Shown here piece after piece: positions 51,401 to 61,003 of a stretch of 64,000 nt of DNA. Position 1 is the stretch's first letter. Every line of letters begins with the position of its first letter. Where the stretch lies: assembly GCF_006438725.1 (NCBI RefSeq), contig NZ_RCZD01000009.1, forward strand, positions 1 to 64,000. Direction: 5' to 3'. The notes under the pieces were generated by a model. That model was not told where the DNA came from and did no database searches. It saw nothing but the letters and a program-made list of their open reading frames with translations. The stretch comes from Ewingella americana (lineage in GTDB: Bacteria > Pseudomonadota > Gammaproteobacteria > Enterobacterales > Enterobacteriaceae). The translations under genes were made by a program, and so were the position numbers.

Positions 51401-53004
51401 ATTTTCCCCTGATATTCCATCACCACGGAGTTTTCATTCTCGGACACCAGCGGGGTTTGTGGCAGGTCACCGGAGAGGGTTTTCCAGTCGACGCTCGGGG
51501 CGACGAACAGTTTGCCATCTACCGAGCGGGAGACCAGTTCGGCAATCGCCATATAACTGCTTGGCTGGTCGATTTTCAGCGGGCCAGAGGGGTGCGGAGC
51601 CTGCATACCGAAGAACTTCACGCCGACAGGAATGTGGGTGATGCCAGGGCTTGGAATATCGCGCAGGCCGGAGATCTGCATTTTGTCACCGACCAGCGCC
51701 GCACCGTGTTCCGGCACCACGACCAGCATCACTTTGCGGCCTGATTTCTCCAGCTGATCCATAAACGTGTTGAGCTGTTTAAGCAGGGTTTGCGCCCGTG
51801 AATGGTAATCCGCACCTTTGTTGCTGCCGACGTAACGATTGCCATCATGCAGCGGGATCAGGTTAAAGAAAGTGGCGGTACGCGCCGTCCCGGCTTTTTG
51901 CTGATTCGCCAGCCAACGGCTGAATAACTCGCCGTCATTGAATATCGGTGAGCCGTCGAATGAGGTCAGTTCGTGACTGAGGCCCACCTGCGACATAATC
52001 GGCGACTGCATGTCGGCATCGTCACGTAAGTTATTGATGTAATTCCCAAATTCACCGGTGTGATCCATCGTCAGCTGTGAGCTGAAACCCAACTTAGCCA
52101 GAGCGTCGAACAGATAACATTGCTGACCCGCCGCCTGATATAAGTCGTGATGCGAGGTCTGACCGCAACTGGCACGCAGCAGGCGAATAGAGGCCGGGCC
52201 GCTGTAGGCAGTGGCGGAATTAAAATTGCTGAACACCATGTCAAACCGCGCCCACAGCGGCGAGTTTGATAAATTCACCGCGTCGAGATCGGCCCAGGCC
52301 AACGAACAGATATTGATCACCAACAGGTCAAAAGGCTGGGCATCTGCGGGTAAGGCCGCCGGGAACGTGGTCTGCCGGGTGCGTTCACGCTGATAGAACT
52401 GCTGTAAATAGGCGTTGAGGTTGTCATTGGTTGGCGGACCGCTGACGGTATTAGGCAATGCTTCCACCGCGTTGGTTCCGGCAGACGGCGCACTGGCTGG
52501 CGTCGCGGTGTTGGCTACCGCCGAAACTGCTGAAGGCGATAAGCCAGGCAGCACCAGCATGCTCAGGTTGAGCCACAACAGCAGGGCAACGGTAAGCGTG
52601 GTGATACGGACCCACTGCGCAACAAACAGATATCCAACCAGCAGCACGAACGCCACGCCGACCCACGGCCAGTTGATGAAACGGTCGGCCAGTTCAAGCA
52701 GATAGCTCATGCTAAAACCGGTGACCTCAGCGCCCTGGCTGACAATCGAACGCCAGCCCGGCAGCCAGGTATCATGGTAAAACAGCGCCAGACCGAACGG
52801 CAGCGCCAGCCACTGCCGCCAGCGATGCAGACGCAGCGACGGCAACGGAAACAGCAGGCCTGCGGCAAAGATCAGGTTACTCAGCGCATCAAAATTGAGG
52901 TAGCCCTGCCAGAGCAGAATAAATTTCAGCAGGAAATAGTAGTTCCAGGCGCCAAGACCGCGCCAGACCCGCCACTGAGGTGAACCGGAATTAAGGTCAT
53001 TCAT
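51355..53004 (-). CDS. bcsG: Cellulose phosphoethanolamine transferase BcsG
   Basis: BcsG is an inner-membrane enzyme that transfers phosphoethanolamine from phospholipid to cellulose. The 549-residue protein has an N-terminal membrane domain with about four to five helices (residues 20-170), a linker rich in Ala, Pro and Thr, and a periplasmic alkaline-phosphatase-type domain (from about 210). LLVINICSLAWADLD (near 227-241) and SATAYSGPASIRLLRASCGQ (near 263-282, with the likely nucleophile Ser) are family-like, as are MLVVVPEHGAALVGDK (near 428) and GITHIPVGVKFF. It overlaps bcsF by four bases (ATGA) and is convergent with xdhC. Confidence 0.94.
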   Translation of the reverse strand: MNDLNSGSPQWRVWRGLGAWNYYFLLKFILLWQGYLNFDALSNLIFAAGLLFPLPSLRLHRWRQWLALPFGLALFYHDTWLPGWRSIVSQGAEVTGFSMSYLLELADRFINWPWVGVAFVLLVGYLFVAQWVRITTLTVALLLWLNLSMLVLPGLSPSAVSAVANTATPASAPSAGTNAVEALPNTVSGPPTNDNLNAYLQQFYQRERTRQTTFPAALPADAQPFDLLVINICSLAWADLDAVNLSNSPLWARFDMVFSNFNSATAYSGPASIRLLRASCGQTSHHDLYQAAGQQCYLFDALAKLGFSSQLTMDHTGEFGNYINNLRDDADMQSPIMSQVGLSHELTSFDGSPIFNDGELFSRWLANQQKAGTARTATFFNLIPLHDGNRYVGSNKGADYHSRAQTLLKQLNTFMDQLEKSGRKVMLVVVPEHGAALVGDKMQISGLRDIPSPGITHIPVGVKFFGMQAPHPSGPLKIDQPSSYMAIAELVSRSVDGKLFVAPSVDWKTLSGDLPQTPLVSENENSVVMEYQGKIYIRLNGGSWVPYPQ

Positions 53005-53243
53005 GATGGTGTATTCGATTTCCCGTTCGAAGAAAGAGGGGCTGTCGCTGCGCGACGGTCAGAGGCGTTCGCGTGATGCGTGTTGAGGTTCTTAGCCGTG
53101 ATCGGGGTGAGATAGCGCGGTGAGAGATAACGTGCAGCAAATTCTCTTTTCCATACCGGCAGCCGCCGGTGCAACATCATTCCAAAAGGAATGAAGATCA
53201 CCGCAGCGATAACAAAAATCTCAATAATGTCGATGATGTTCAT
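53001..53243 (-). CDS. bcsF: Cellulose biosynthesis protein BcsF
   Basis: This small membrane protein (80 residues; E. coli 63) starts MNIIDIIEIFVIAAVIFIPFG, a single membrane helix very similar to E. coli BcsF, followed by a basic cytoplasmic segment with RYLSPRYLTP. BcsF recruits BcsE and BcsG to the synthase complex. The C-terminal 25 residues (from about 55) look unstructured and are longer than in E. coli. It lies between bcsE (17-base gap) and bcsG (overlap). Confidence 0.9.
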   Translation of the reverse strand: MNIIDIIEIFVIAAVIFIPFGMMLHRRLPVWKREFAARYLSPRYLTPITAKNLNTHHANASDRRAATAPLSSNGKSNTPS

Positions 53244-53260
53244 AACAACGATTCCTGACC

Positions 53261-54880
53261 CTAATGATGAAGCGTCGCTTCTGCCACGGAACGGGCGATG
53301 GGAACATCACTGAGCGCGAGCGTTAACGGCTCCGGTAGATGAACCATGGCCCGTGGTTGCGATGCAACAACCGGTGTATTGGTCTGTATTGGCCAGACGA
53401 CCTGTTCCGTCAAAGTCTTTTTCGCCAGCAGACGGCGAATTTCAGACTGAATATCACGTTCCTGATGCCAGAAAATCCGGCTGACGAACACTTCATCTGT
53501 CGGCAAACTGAACAGAGAATCCAGCACCTTATCCAGATCGCTGACCTGACAGTTTGACAGAAAAAGATAAAGATGGCGCTCGGTGAGGGTTATCACATCC
53601 CCATCACGACGCAGGTGGCACAGCGAAATAGCCTGCTGCGGTGTAATGCCTGAAACCGGCCGCAGGGAGATCAATAGCCCACGCGCTTCTGTCACCAGCG
53701 TGGTGTGGCTCCAGATGGACTGCATCACGTCGCAAAAAGTCGGCAACGGCAGGAAACCTTTATGGTGCGTCGGCAAGCGTCCCAAAAGCAGTTGCTCAAT
53801 GTCTTCGGACACATGGCGGGTAAAGCTCAACTGTTGGATGTCATCGAGCAGAGTGAGAAAGCTGGAAAGCCGTGCGGCATGGGGAACCACCAGGTTTGCG
53901 CCACAGGCCTGCAACAAGCGTTGATCGATATAGCGCAGTGAGGCGTTCATTTCACGCACAGCAATTTTCAGTCCGCTGCCACGCTGAATGCGCAGAGAGT
54001 GAATTTGCCGCGCCAGAGCTTCCACTTCATCATTATTATTCAGGGAGAAAATTAAGGTCGCGGAGCGCGCATGCATTCCGCGCTCGGTCAGCACGACGTT
54101 GTCGTCAAATAACTGCCAGTTTTCGGACAAGGGCGGTGCACCTTCGAGCACGTCACGCTGTGCAAGATAGAGCCATTGGTCATCATTAAGGGTATTGGCG
54201 GCGGCAAATTCAGCAGATTGGGGCATTATTTTCCAACCGGGATCACGTTTTTGCAGAGAATAAGAAATATTCGCTTCTACGCCAAAATTATTATGCCACC
54301 AGGACATCACCAGTTGGGCCGGCTCAATATCCGTCTGCAAGCTCGAAAATCCGTATATTAATCGGTGATGCGAATTAAGTTGCGCGTTGAGGACACTGCT
54401 GGTTTGACCGTGACAGATAATAAGCAGTGCACAATTTTTACGCAATGCTAACGCTGACATGGTTTTTATCCACCCGCTGAAATCTTTGCTGCTCAAGTTT
54501 TGCCAGGCAATAGCGGGAAATAATAGGACAATCAGTTGATTGTGAGTATTCCTGACCCTATTCAAGTCATCCGGCAGTGCCAGAAAAGCGTGATTGCCAG
54601 CGGCAATGCGGTAATAAGAGGGTGTGCCTTTTTTAGATAACAGCTTGGAAATAAAAATATTATCTGCTCCAAGAGCAAAAGCAGATTCGCCGGAAATGGG
54701 ATTTTCTTTAGGGAAAATACACGTCGTGACGATTTTTTCAGTCTGCGCCTCAAGCACCTGGCCGCCGAGTTGATACGCGGCGTCCTGGCTGTCAGCGTTA
54801 ACCCAGTACAGGCCTGATGCCTGCATTTCAGCCGATTCATTCCAAAATTGCTTCATGCCGAAAGAGAAGGAAAGTGCCAT
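53261..54880 (-). CDS. bcsE: Cyclic di-GMP-binding cellulose regulator BcsE
   Basis: BcsE (539 residues; E. coli 523) binds c-di-GMP and tunes cellulose production through BcsF and the BcsRQ complex. The N-terminus FSFGMKQFWNESAEM aligns with the E. coli start. The C-terminal GIL domain carries an RxxD c-di-GMP motif as RDGD near residues 425-428, followed by VITLTERHLYLFLSNCQ. It heads bcsEFG, divergent from bcsRQABC. No ribosome site stands out at the ATG. Confidence 0.92.
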   Translation of the reverse strand: MALSFSFGMKQFWNESAEMQASGLYWVNADSQDAAYQLGGQVLEAQTEKIVTTCIFPKENPISGESAFALGADNIFISKLLSKKGTPSYYRIAAGNHAFLALPDDLNRVRNTHNQLIVLLFPAIAWQNLSSKDFSGWIKTMSALALRKNCALLIICHGQTSSVLNAQLNSHHRLIYGFSSLQTDIEPAQLVMSWWHNNFGVEANISYSLQKRDPGWKIMPQSAEFAAANTLNDDQWLYLAQRDVLEGAPPLSENWQLFDDNVVLTERGMHARSATLIFSLNNNDEVEALARQIHSLRIQRGSGLKIAVREMNASLRYIDQRLLQACGANLVVPHAARLSSFLTLLDDIQQLSFTRHVSEDIEQLLLGRLPTHHKGFLPLPTFCDVMQSIWSHTTLVTEARGLLISLRPVSGITPQQAISLCHLRRDGDVITLTERHLYLFLSNCQVSDLDKVLDSLFSLPTDEVFVSRIFWHQERDIQSEIRRLLAKKTLTEQVVWPIQTNTPVVASQPRAMVHLPEPLTLALSDVPIARSVAEATLHH

Positions 54881-55139
54881 TTTTTTGGTTTGCCTGAATT
54901 AAAGTCTGTCTGGTCGATCTGCCTGCGATGCATCTCAGGGCATTTTGCTTGAAAGTCTGCTTGGGGCATAATTCAAAATGTGAGTATAATAAATTCTAAC
55001 ATCGCCAGATTAAATAACCAGTCAGCGCTGTAAATAATAATACTGATGAAAAAAGAATCGAGTATTTTTCAGCTATATTGAGAGAGAGCCGAGATGTTGT
55101 CTGTCAAATGGCGTGGTGTGTAATTGGGGTAATAATCAT

Positions 55140-55343
55140 ATGCAACAAAATAGAATAGTCGGCGATGATACCAACAAAGATAAAAATGATGATTTCGTTG
55201 TGTTGACCCACCTTTTTTCGTTACCAGAATTACATTATATCGACATTGCCAGTCAGCAGAAAATCCCACAAATCCTGCACCGTTGGCCCTTATTGGCCGA
55301 ATTAGCGCAAGTCCATACGCCAGAATCCGCCAGAGAGGCCTGA
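55140..55343 (+). CDS. bcsR: Cellulose biosynthesis protein BcsR
   Basis: The 67-residue protein matches E. coli BcsR (62 residues) in LFSLPELHYIDIASQQKIPQILHRWPLLAEL. BcsR pairs with BcsQ and is needed for assembly and stability of the cellulose secretion complex. The ATG at 55140 is chosen over a GTG at 55113 by comparison with E. coli length. It lies three bases before bcsQ. The 259-base gap to the divergent bcsE is AT-rich and must hold both promoters; I see no clear operator in it. Confidence 0.92.
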   Translation: MQQNRIVGDDTNKDKNDDFVVLTHLFSLPELHYIDIASQQKIPQILHRWPLLAELAQVHTPESAREA

Positions 55344-55346
55344 TTT

Positions 55347-56057
55347 ATGTCAGTCATTGCTCTGCAAGGGATCCGCGGCGGGACCGGCACCACGTCAGTC
55401 ACGGCGGCACTGGCCTGGGCATTATCCCAACTGGGCGAGAAAGTGCTGGCGATCGACTTTTCAGCCGCCAATCTCCTGCGTTTGCATTTCGCCATGCCTT
55501 ATGACTCACCGCGTGGCTGGGCCACCGCAGAACGCGCCGGACTAGGCTGGCAGCAGGGGGCGTTGCGCTACAATTCCCGCCTCGATTTTTTGCCTTTTGG
55601 TCAGTTGTCTGATGCCGAACAAGGGCTGGTCAATTGTGACTGGCAAAGTAATTTGACCAAAATTCGCAATACGGCCATTTACGACTGGATCCTGCTGGAT
55701 GTCCCGGCCGAGACCCCATTGCGGGCGGCGGTTTCCCTGGCTGATCACTCTCTGACGTTGCTACAGGCAGATACGCAATCCCACGTCCGTCTCCATCAGC
55801 AGGCATTACCGGCCAATAGCCACTATCTGGTCAATCAGTTCGCACCCGGCAGTCAGCTACAGCAGGATTTATTGCTGCTGTGGCAAAAGAATTTGCCCCG
55901 GTTGCTGCCGTTTATTCTTCATCGTGATGAAGCCATGGCGGAATCCCTGGCCGGTAAGCAACCGGTCGGTGAACTGCACCCGCAAAGCAAAAGTACGCAG
56001 GATGTCACCACGTTGGCTAACTGGTGTCTGATTAATTTACGGAGCACGGTTAAATGA
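55347..56057 (+). CDS. bcsQ: Cellulose biosynthesis ATPase BcsQ
   Basis: BcsQ is a MinD/ParA-like ATPase that polarises and assembles the cellulose complex. The 236-residue protein has the deviant P-loop GIRGGTGTTSVTAALAWAL at residues 8-26, identical in layout to E. coli BcsQ, where the second Lys of KGGxGKT is Thr. Other shared segments are DFLPFGQLS (near 82), WILLDVPAET (near 114) and LLPFILHRDEAMAESLAGKQPVGE (near 186-209). Its stop codon overlaps the bcsA start (ATGA). Confidence 0.95.
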   Translation: MSVIALQGIRGGTGTTSVTAALAWALSQLGEKVLAIDFSAANLLRLHFAMPYDSPRGWATAERAGLGWQQGALRYNSRLDFLPFGQLSDAEQGLVNCDWQSNLTKIRNTAIYDWILLDVPAETPLRAAVSLADHSLTLLQADTQSHVRLHQQALPANSHYLVNQFAPGSQLQQDLLLLWQKNLPRLLPFILHRDEAMAESLAGKQPVGELHPQSKSTQDVTTLANWCLINLRSTVK

Positions 56058-58666
56058 GCCGCCTGCTACACACTTTTCTGATGCCGCCGGTGGCGACGGT
56101 GTTGCAAAATCGTTATCGCCTGTACCGGCAGAACGGCGCGTCCTCTTTCTCTGCGGTATTGATGGTGTTTTGTGCCGCGCTGGGGTGGTTACTACTGCGT
56201 TTTGAATCTCCGGCCTGGCAGCGCGTGCGGGCTGAACGTTACCACTGGTATCCGCATATTTCGGCACTGCATCCGCGTCCTCTTGATCCTTTACGTTATC
56301 TGCTGCAAACCCTGTGGCTGTTGTTGATCACTCCTGCGGGCGGACTGCGTGAACGCCTCACTTTCAGCGACTGGCCGCAGCAGGTCAGGCAGAAAGCGCA
56401 TCAATGGCTGGATTCCATTCCCAACCGTCTGTCGCACAGCCCGCTGGAGAAAAAAGTGGTGGGGCAGATGCGCAGTATGACGCTGATTGTCCGCCGGGGG
56501 CTGATGATCATCGGTGGGCTGTTCGCCGCCGTGCTGGCGATGTTCTGTATTTCCCAGCCCTTCGATTATCTGGCGCAATTTGTTTTCGTGGTACTGCTGT
56601 GGAGCATCGCCATGTTGGTGCGGCGCATTCCGGGGCGCTTCCCGGCACTGATGCTGATCGTGCTGTCACTGACCATCTCCTGTCGTTATCTGTGGTGGCG
56701 TTATACCTCGACACTCAACTGGGACGATCCGGTCAGCCTGATTTGCGGGTTGTTGTTGCTCGGTGCCGAAACCTACTCCTGGACCGTCCTGGTGCTGGGG
56801 TATTTCCAGACCATCTGGCCGCTTAACCGCAAACCGGTGCCGATGCCGGACGACATCTCCAGCTGGCCTGGCGTAGACCTGTTGATACCGACCTATAACG
56901 AAAGTCTCAGCGTCGTGAAACCGACACTGTATGCTGCGCTGGGGCTCGACTGGCCGAAAGAGAAACTCACCGTCTGGCTGCTGGATGATGGCAACCGGCC
57001 TGAGTTTGCCGATTTCGCCCGACAAATCGGCGTGAAATATATTGCGCGTGAGACGCATGAACACGCCAAAGCGGGCAACATTAATCATGCGCTGAAAGCG
57101 TGCCAGGGCGAACTGGTGGCGATTTTCGACTGTGACCATGTGCCGACTCGCTCCTTCCTGCAACTGACCGTCGGCTGGTTCTTCAAAGATAAAAAACTGG
57201 GCATGTTGCAGACGCCGCACCACTTTTTCTCCGCCGATCCTTTCGAACGTAATCTCGGCCGTATGCGCCGCACACCCAATGAAGGCGAACTGTTTTACGG
57301 GCTGGTGCAGGACGGTAATGATCTGTGGGATGCCAGCTTCTTCTGCGGTTCCTGCGCGGTGTTACGCCGCTCGGCGCTGGATGAAATTGGCGGTATCGCA
57401 GTAGAAACGGTGACCGAAGATGCCCATACCTCGCTGCGGATGCACCGTCATGGGCATACGTCAGCGTACATTCGGATCCCACAAGCGGCGGGGCTGGCGA
57501 CAGAAAGCCTGTCAGCCCATGTCAATCAGCGTATCCGCTGGGCGCGCGGTATGGTGCAAATTTTTCGTCTGGATAATCCGCTGTTTGGTAAAGGTTTGAA
57601 ACTGGCCCAACGGCTGTGTTACGCCAACGCCATGTTGCATTTTCTGGCCGGGATCCCACGGCTGATTTTCCTTACCGCGCCGCTGGCCTTCCTGCTGTTG
57701 CATGCCTATATCATTTATGCCCCAGCGCTGGCCATTGCGCTGTATGTACTGCCGCACATGATCCACGCCAGCCTCACCAACTCGCGCGTGCAGGGTAAAT
57801 ACCGCCACTCATTCTGGAGTGAAATTTACGAAACAGTACTGGCCTGGTATATCGCCAGGCCGACGACCGTGGCGCTGTTTAATCCTCATGCCGGGACATT
57901 CAACGTCACCGCCAAAGGGGGCAAAAACGAACATGACTATGTCGACTGGAAAATCACCCGGCCTTATCAAATTCTGATGCTGCTCAATCTGGCCGGGTTT
58001 GTGGTGGGGATCTGGCGGCTGATGTATGGCAACGCCGGGGAGTTTTACACCGTGCTGATAAGTCTGGCGTGGGTGATTTACAACATGATTATTCTGGGCG
58101 GCGCGATTGCGGTGGCCTTTGAATCCAAACAGGTGCGCCAGGCGCATCGGGTGGAAGTTTCCCTGCCAGCGGCGCTGGCCCGGGCAGAAGGGCACGTTTA
58201 TGTTTGCACCATGCAGGACTTTTCCGACAGCGGCGCCGGTATAGAAACCGAGAGCGCAGCGCTGTTCGAACCCGGTGAGAGCGTCATGCTCTTGCTACGC
58301 CGGGGGCCACAAGAATATGCATTCCCTTGCAATGTGAGCCGCGTGTTTGGGCAGCACGTCGGTGTTCAGCTTCAGCCTATGACCACACAACAGCAAATCG
58401 ATTTTATCCAATGTACTTTTGCCCGCGCAGACAGCTGGGTGGTACGTGAAGACAGTTTCCCGGAAGACAAACCGCTGGAGAGTTTGCGTGAAGTGCTGGG
58501 GTTGGGAATTCGGGGATACTTGCGCATGCTCGACATCGCACCGCACCGATACCGGCCTTTTGTCGCCCGCACCAATACGTTTGGCCGCTGGATGATGTCA
58601 TTTATTCCACGCAATCCGCCGCTGCCCGTTCAGCCTGATGAATCAACCTTGATGATGACGAAATAA
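56054..58666 (+). CDS. bcsA: Cellulose synthase catalytic subunit BcsA
   Basis: BcsA polymerises UDP-glucose into beta-1,4-glucan and moves it across the inner membrane. The 870-residue length matches E. coli (872). The processive glycosyltransferase motifs are in order: LDDGNRPEF (near 310), DCDH (near 359), TEDAH (near 454; general base Asp) and QRIRW (near 492). The PilZ c-di-GMP domain follows, with RQAHR (near 695) and DFSDSGAG (near 722). Several membrane helices lie at both sides of the catalytic domain. It overlaps bcsB by one base (TAATG). Confidence 0.98.
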   Translation: MSRLLHTFLMPPVATVLQNRYRLYRQNGASSFSAVLMVFCAALGWLLLRFESPAWQRVRAERYHWYPHISALHPRPLDPLRYLLQTLWLLLITPAGGLRERLTFSDWPQQVRQKAHQWLDSIPNRLSHSPLEKKVVGQMRSMTLIVRRGLMIIGGLFAAVLAMFCISQPFDYLAQFVFVVLLWSIAMLVRRIPGRFPALMLIVLSLTISCRYLWWRYTSTLNWDDPVSLICGLLLLGAETYSWTVLVLGYFQTIWPLNRKPVPMPDDISSWPGVDLLIPTYNESLSVVKPTLYAALGLDWPKEKLTVWLLDDGNRPEFADFARQIGVKYIARETHEHAKAGNINHALKACQGELVAIFDCDHVPTRSFLQLTVGWFFKDKKLGMLQTPHHFFSADPFERNLGRMRRTPNEGELFYGLVQDGNDLWDASFFCGSCAVLRRSALDEIGGIAVETVTEDAHTSLRMHRHGHTSAYIRIPQAAGLATESLSAHVNQRIRWARGMVQIFRLDNPLFGKGLKLAQRLCYANAMLHFLAGIPRLIFLTAPLAFLLLHAYIIYAPALAIALYVLPHMIHASLTNSRVQGKYRHSFWSEIYETVLAWYIARPTTVALFNPHAGTFNVTAKGGKNEHDYVDWKITRPYQILMLLNLAGFVVGIWRLMYGNAGEFYTVLISLAWVIYNMIILGGAIAVAFESKQVRQAHRVEVSLPAALARAEGHVYVCTMQDFSDSGAGIETESAALFEPGESVMLLLRRGPQEYAFPCNVSRVFGQHVGVQLQPMTTQQQIDFIQCTFARADSWVVREDSFPEDKPLESLREVLGLGIRGYLRMLDIAPHRYRPFVARTNTFGRWMMSFIPRNPPLPVQPDESTLMMTK

Positions 58667-60999
58667 TGAAAATACTTCCCTGGATCACTTTGATGGCCGC
58701 GGCATTGGGTACTACAGCGCCAGTGATGAGTGCTGAAGCGCCGGTTATGCCGCAGCCTGTCAGTCATGCCGTGATGCAATCAGCGCCGGTCAGTTCGCTG
58801 CCGAGCGTTGCGCCTGCCGTTGCTCCGATGATTATTCCCGGTGCGCCGGTGCGTAACGTCACGCTGGCGTTTCAGGATATCGCGCCTGCGCCGGGGGCTA
58901 TGACACTGCGCGGCTTCCAGCCGAACGGGCAGATTGAGTTCGGCGTGCGGGGCGATGAAGTTGTGACGCAGGCAATGTTGAATCTTGAGTTCACGCCGTC
59001 GCCATCGCTGATTCCGGTGCAGTCACACCTTAAGGTGTATCTCAATGACCAACTGATGGGCGTTGAAATCATCGACAAAGATCAGCTTGGCAAGCCGAAC
59101 CATCTGCAAATGGCGATTGATCCGCGCTATATCACCGATTTCAACCGGATCCGGCTGGAGTTCATCGGCCATTACCAAAATATTTGCGAAAACCCGGCCA
59201 ACAGCACGCTCTGGCTGGAGATCGGCAAGGGCAGTTCGCTGTCGCTGAGTTATCAGAAGTTGCCGCTGAGCAACGAGTTGTCCCACTTCCCGGTGCCGTT
59301 TTTTGATGCGCGGGATACGCGTGCGCTATCGCTGCCGATGGTGTTTGCAGCTTCGCCGGATGCCAGCCAGCAACAAGCTGCCGCCATTCTGGCATCCTGG
59401 TTTGGTGCTAAAGCGCAGTGGCGCGGACAGAATTTCCCGACACTCTATAATCAATTGCCTGACAGCCATGCCGTGGTGTTTGCCACCAATGACAAACGGC
59501 CTGATTTCCTCAACGCATTGCCGCCAGTAAAAGGGCCGACCGTGCAAATGGTCAGCCGGCCAGATAATCCGTACGTCAAAATGCTGCTGATCCTGGGTCG
59601 TGACGATAAAGATTTGCTGACCGCCGTCAAAGGTATTGCGCAGGGGAATATGTTGTTCCGGGGTCAGACGGTGAGTATTGATCACGTCGAGCAACTGCAG
59701 CCACGCCAGCCTTACGATGCGCCGAACTGGGTGCGCACCGACCGTCCGATGAACTTCGGGGAGCTGAAACAGTATGCCGAACAGTTACAGGCCGATGGCA
59801 TTGAACCGAACCCCATCACGCTGAATATGAATTTGCCGCCGGATCTGTTCCTGATTAACAGCACCGGTATCGATATGCGGCTGAAATACCGCTACACCTC
59901 ACCACAACTGAAAAATACCTCACGGCTAAGCATCAGCCTGAATAACCAGTTTGTGCAGGATTTCACGCTGATCCCCGGGCACGACCAGGATTCACAACTG
60001 CTGCATTTATCTCTGTTGCAGGGGCTGCTGGATGATCATAAAAACCTGATGATCCCGGCGCTGAAACTCGGTGCGGTGAACCAGATGCGCTTCGATTTTG
60101 ATTACACGTCATTACTGGCGAGCGGTGCCGAAGGGCGCTGCGAAACCTATACCACGGTACCGAATCATGTGGTGATTGATGACAGTTCGACGATCGACTT
60201 CTCAGGTTACCGTCACTTTATGGCGATGCCAGATTTACGCGCCTTCGCCAATGCCGGTTTCCCATTCAGCCGTCTGGCTGATTTGTCGCAAACGCTGGTG
60301 CTGGTAAAACCACAGCCGCAGGCGGTGCAGTTGACAACCCTGCTCGATACGCTTGGCAATATCGGTGCGCTGACGGGCTATCCGGCCGTGGGCATCACGG
60401 TTAGCGATGACTGGTCAACGGCTAAAACCACCGATGCGGACGTGCTGATGGTCGGTGCGCTGCCCGCAGATCTGCGTGACGCCAATATGAAGGATGAAAG
60501 TAAAGCCAGCCTGTTGATCGACACTACGCGCGGTTCAGTCAACACGCCATCCCGTCAGGTTGCGCTGCCGGAAAGCACCGCGCCAGCCAGTGATGCCCTC
60601 GCCGATACCGATGCGCAAATTACCGCACAGGGGCCGATCTCCGCCATCGTCGGGCTGCAATCGCCTTACCACGATCAGCGCAGTATCGTGGCGTTGCTGG
60701 CCAACAGCCCGCAAGGTTTCGAGATGCTGAATAAGTCCTTGCAGGACAGCAAACAGAAAGCACTGGTCTTCGGTTCGGTGGCTATTTTCCGTGATTCCGG
60801 CGTAAACAGCCTGAAAGTCGGTGACATCTACTATGTTGGGCATTTGCCTTGGTGGGAGCGCGTCTGGAATGCGCTTGCGACCCATCCTGTGTTGCTGGCT
60901 TTCATGGCGGTGATTGCCGTCGTGCTGTTTGCCATTCTGCTGTGGAACGGGTTACGTGCGCTGAGCCGCCGTCGTTTATCCTCTGACGATCAGGACTGA
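58666..60999 (+). CDS. bcsB: Cellulose synthase regulatory subunit BcsB
   Basis: BcsB is the periplasmic partner that guides the glucan and anchors to BcsA by a C-terminal helix. The 777-residue protein (E. coli 779) has a signal peptide (about residues 1-23), a Pro/Val-rich linker, the carbohydrate-binding and flavodoxin-like domains (LRGFQPNGQIEFGVRGDEVV near 82-101; WLEIGKGSSLSLSYQKLPLSNEL near 184) and a C-terminal membrane helix (about 741-763) followed by a basic tail. It is directly followed by bcsC rather than bcsZ. Confidence 0.96.
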   Translation: MKILPWITLMAAALGTTAPVMSAEAPVMPQPVSHAVMQSAPVSSLPSVAPAVAPMIIPGAPVRNVTLAFQDIAPAPGAMTLRGFQPNGQIEFGVRGDEVVTQAMLNLEFTPSPSLIPVQSHLKVYLNDQLMGVEIIDKDQLGKPNHLQMAIDPRYITDFNRIRLEFIGHYQNICENPANSTLWLEIGKGSSLSLSYQKLPLSNELSHFPVPFFDARDTRALSLPMVFAASPDASQQQAAAILASWFGAKAQWRGQNFPTLYNQLPDSHAVVFATNDKRPDFLNALPPVKGPTVQMVSRPDNPYVKMLLILGRDDKDLLTAVKGIAQGNMLFRGQTVSIDHVEQLQPRQPYDAPNWVRTDRPMNFGELKQYAEQLQADGIEPNPITLNMNLPPDLFLINSTGIDMRLKYRYTSPQLKNTSRLSISLNNQFVQDFTLIPGHDQDSQLLHLSLLQGLLDDHKNLMIPALKLGAVNQMRFDFDYTSLLASGAEGRCETYTTVPNHVVIDDSSTIDFSGYRHFMAMPDLRAFANAGFPFSRLADLSQTLVLVKPQPQAVQLTTLLDTLGNIGALTGYPAVGITVSDDWSTAKTTDADVLMVGALPADLRDANMKDESKASLLIDTTRGSVNTPSRQVALPESTAPASDALADTDAQITAQGPISAIVGLQSPYHDQRSIVALLANSPQGFEMLNKSLQDSKQKALVFGSVAIFRDSGVNSLKVGDIYYVGHLPWWERVWNALATHPVLLAFMAVIAVVLFAILLWNGLRALSRRRLSSDDQD

Positions 61000-61003
61000 A
61001 CAC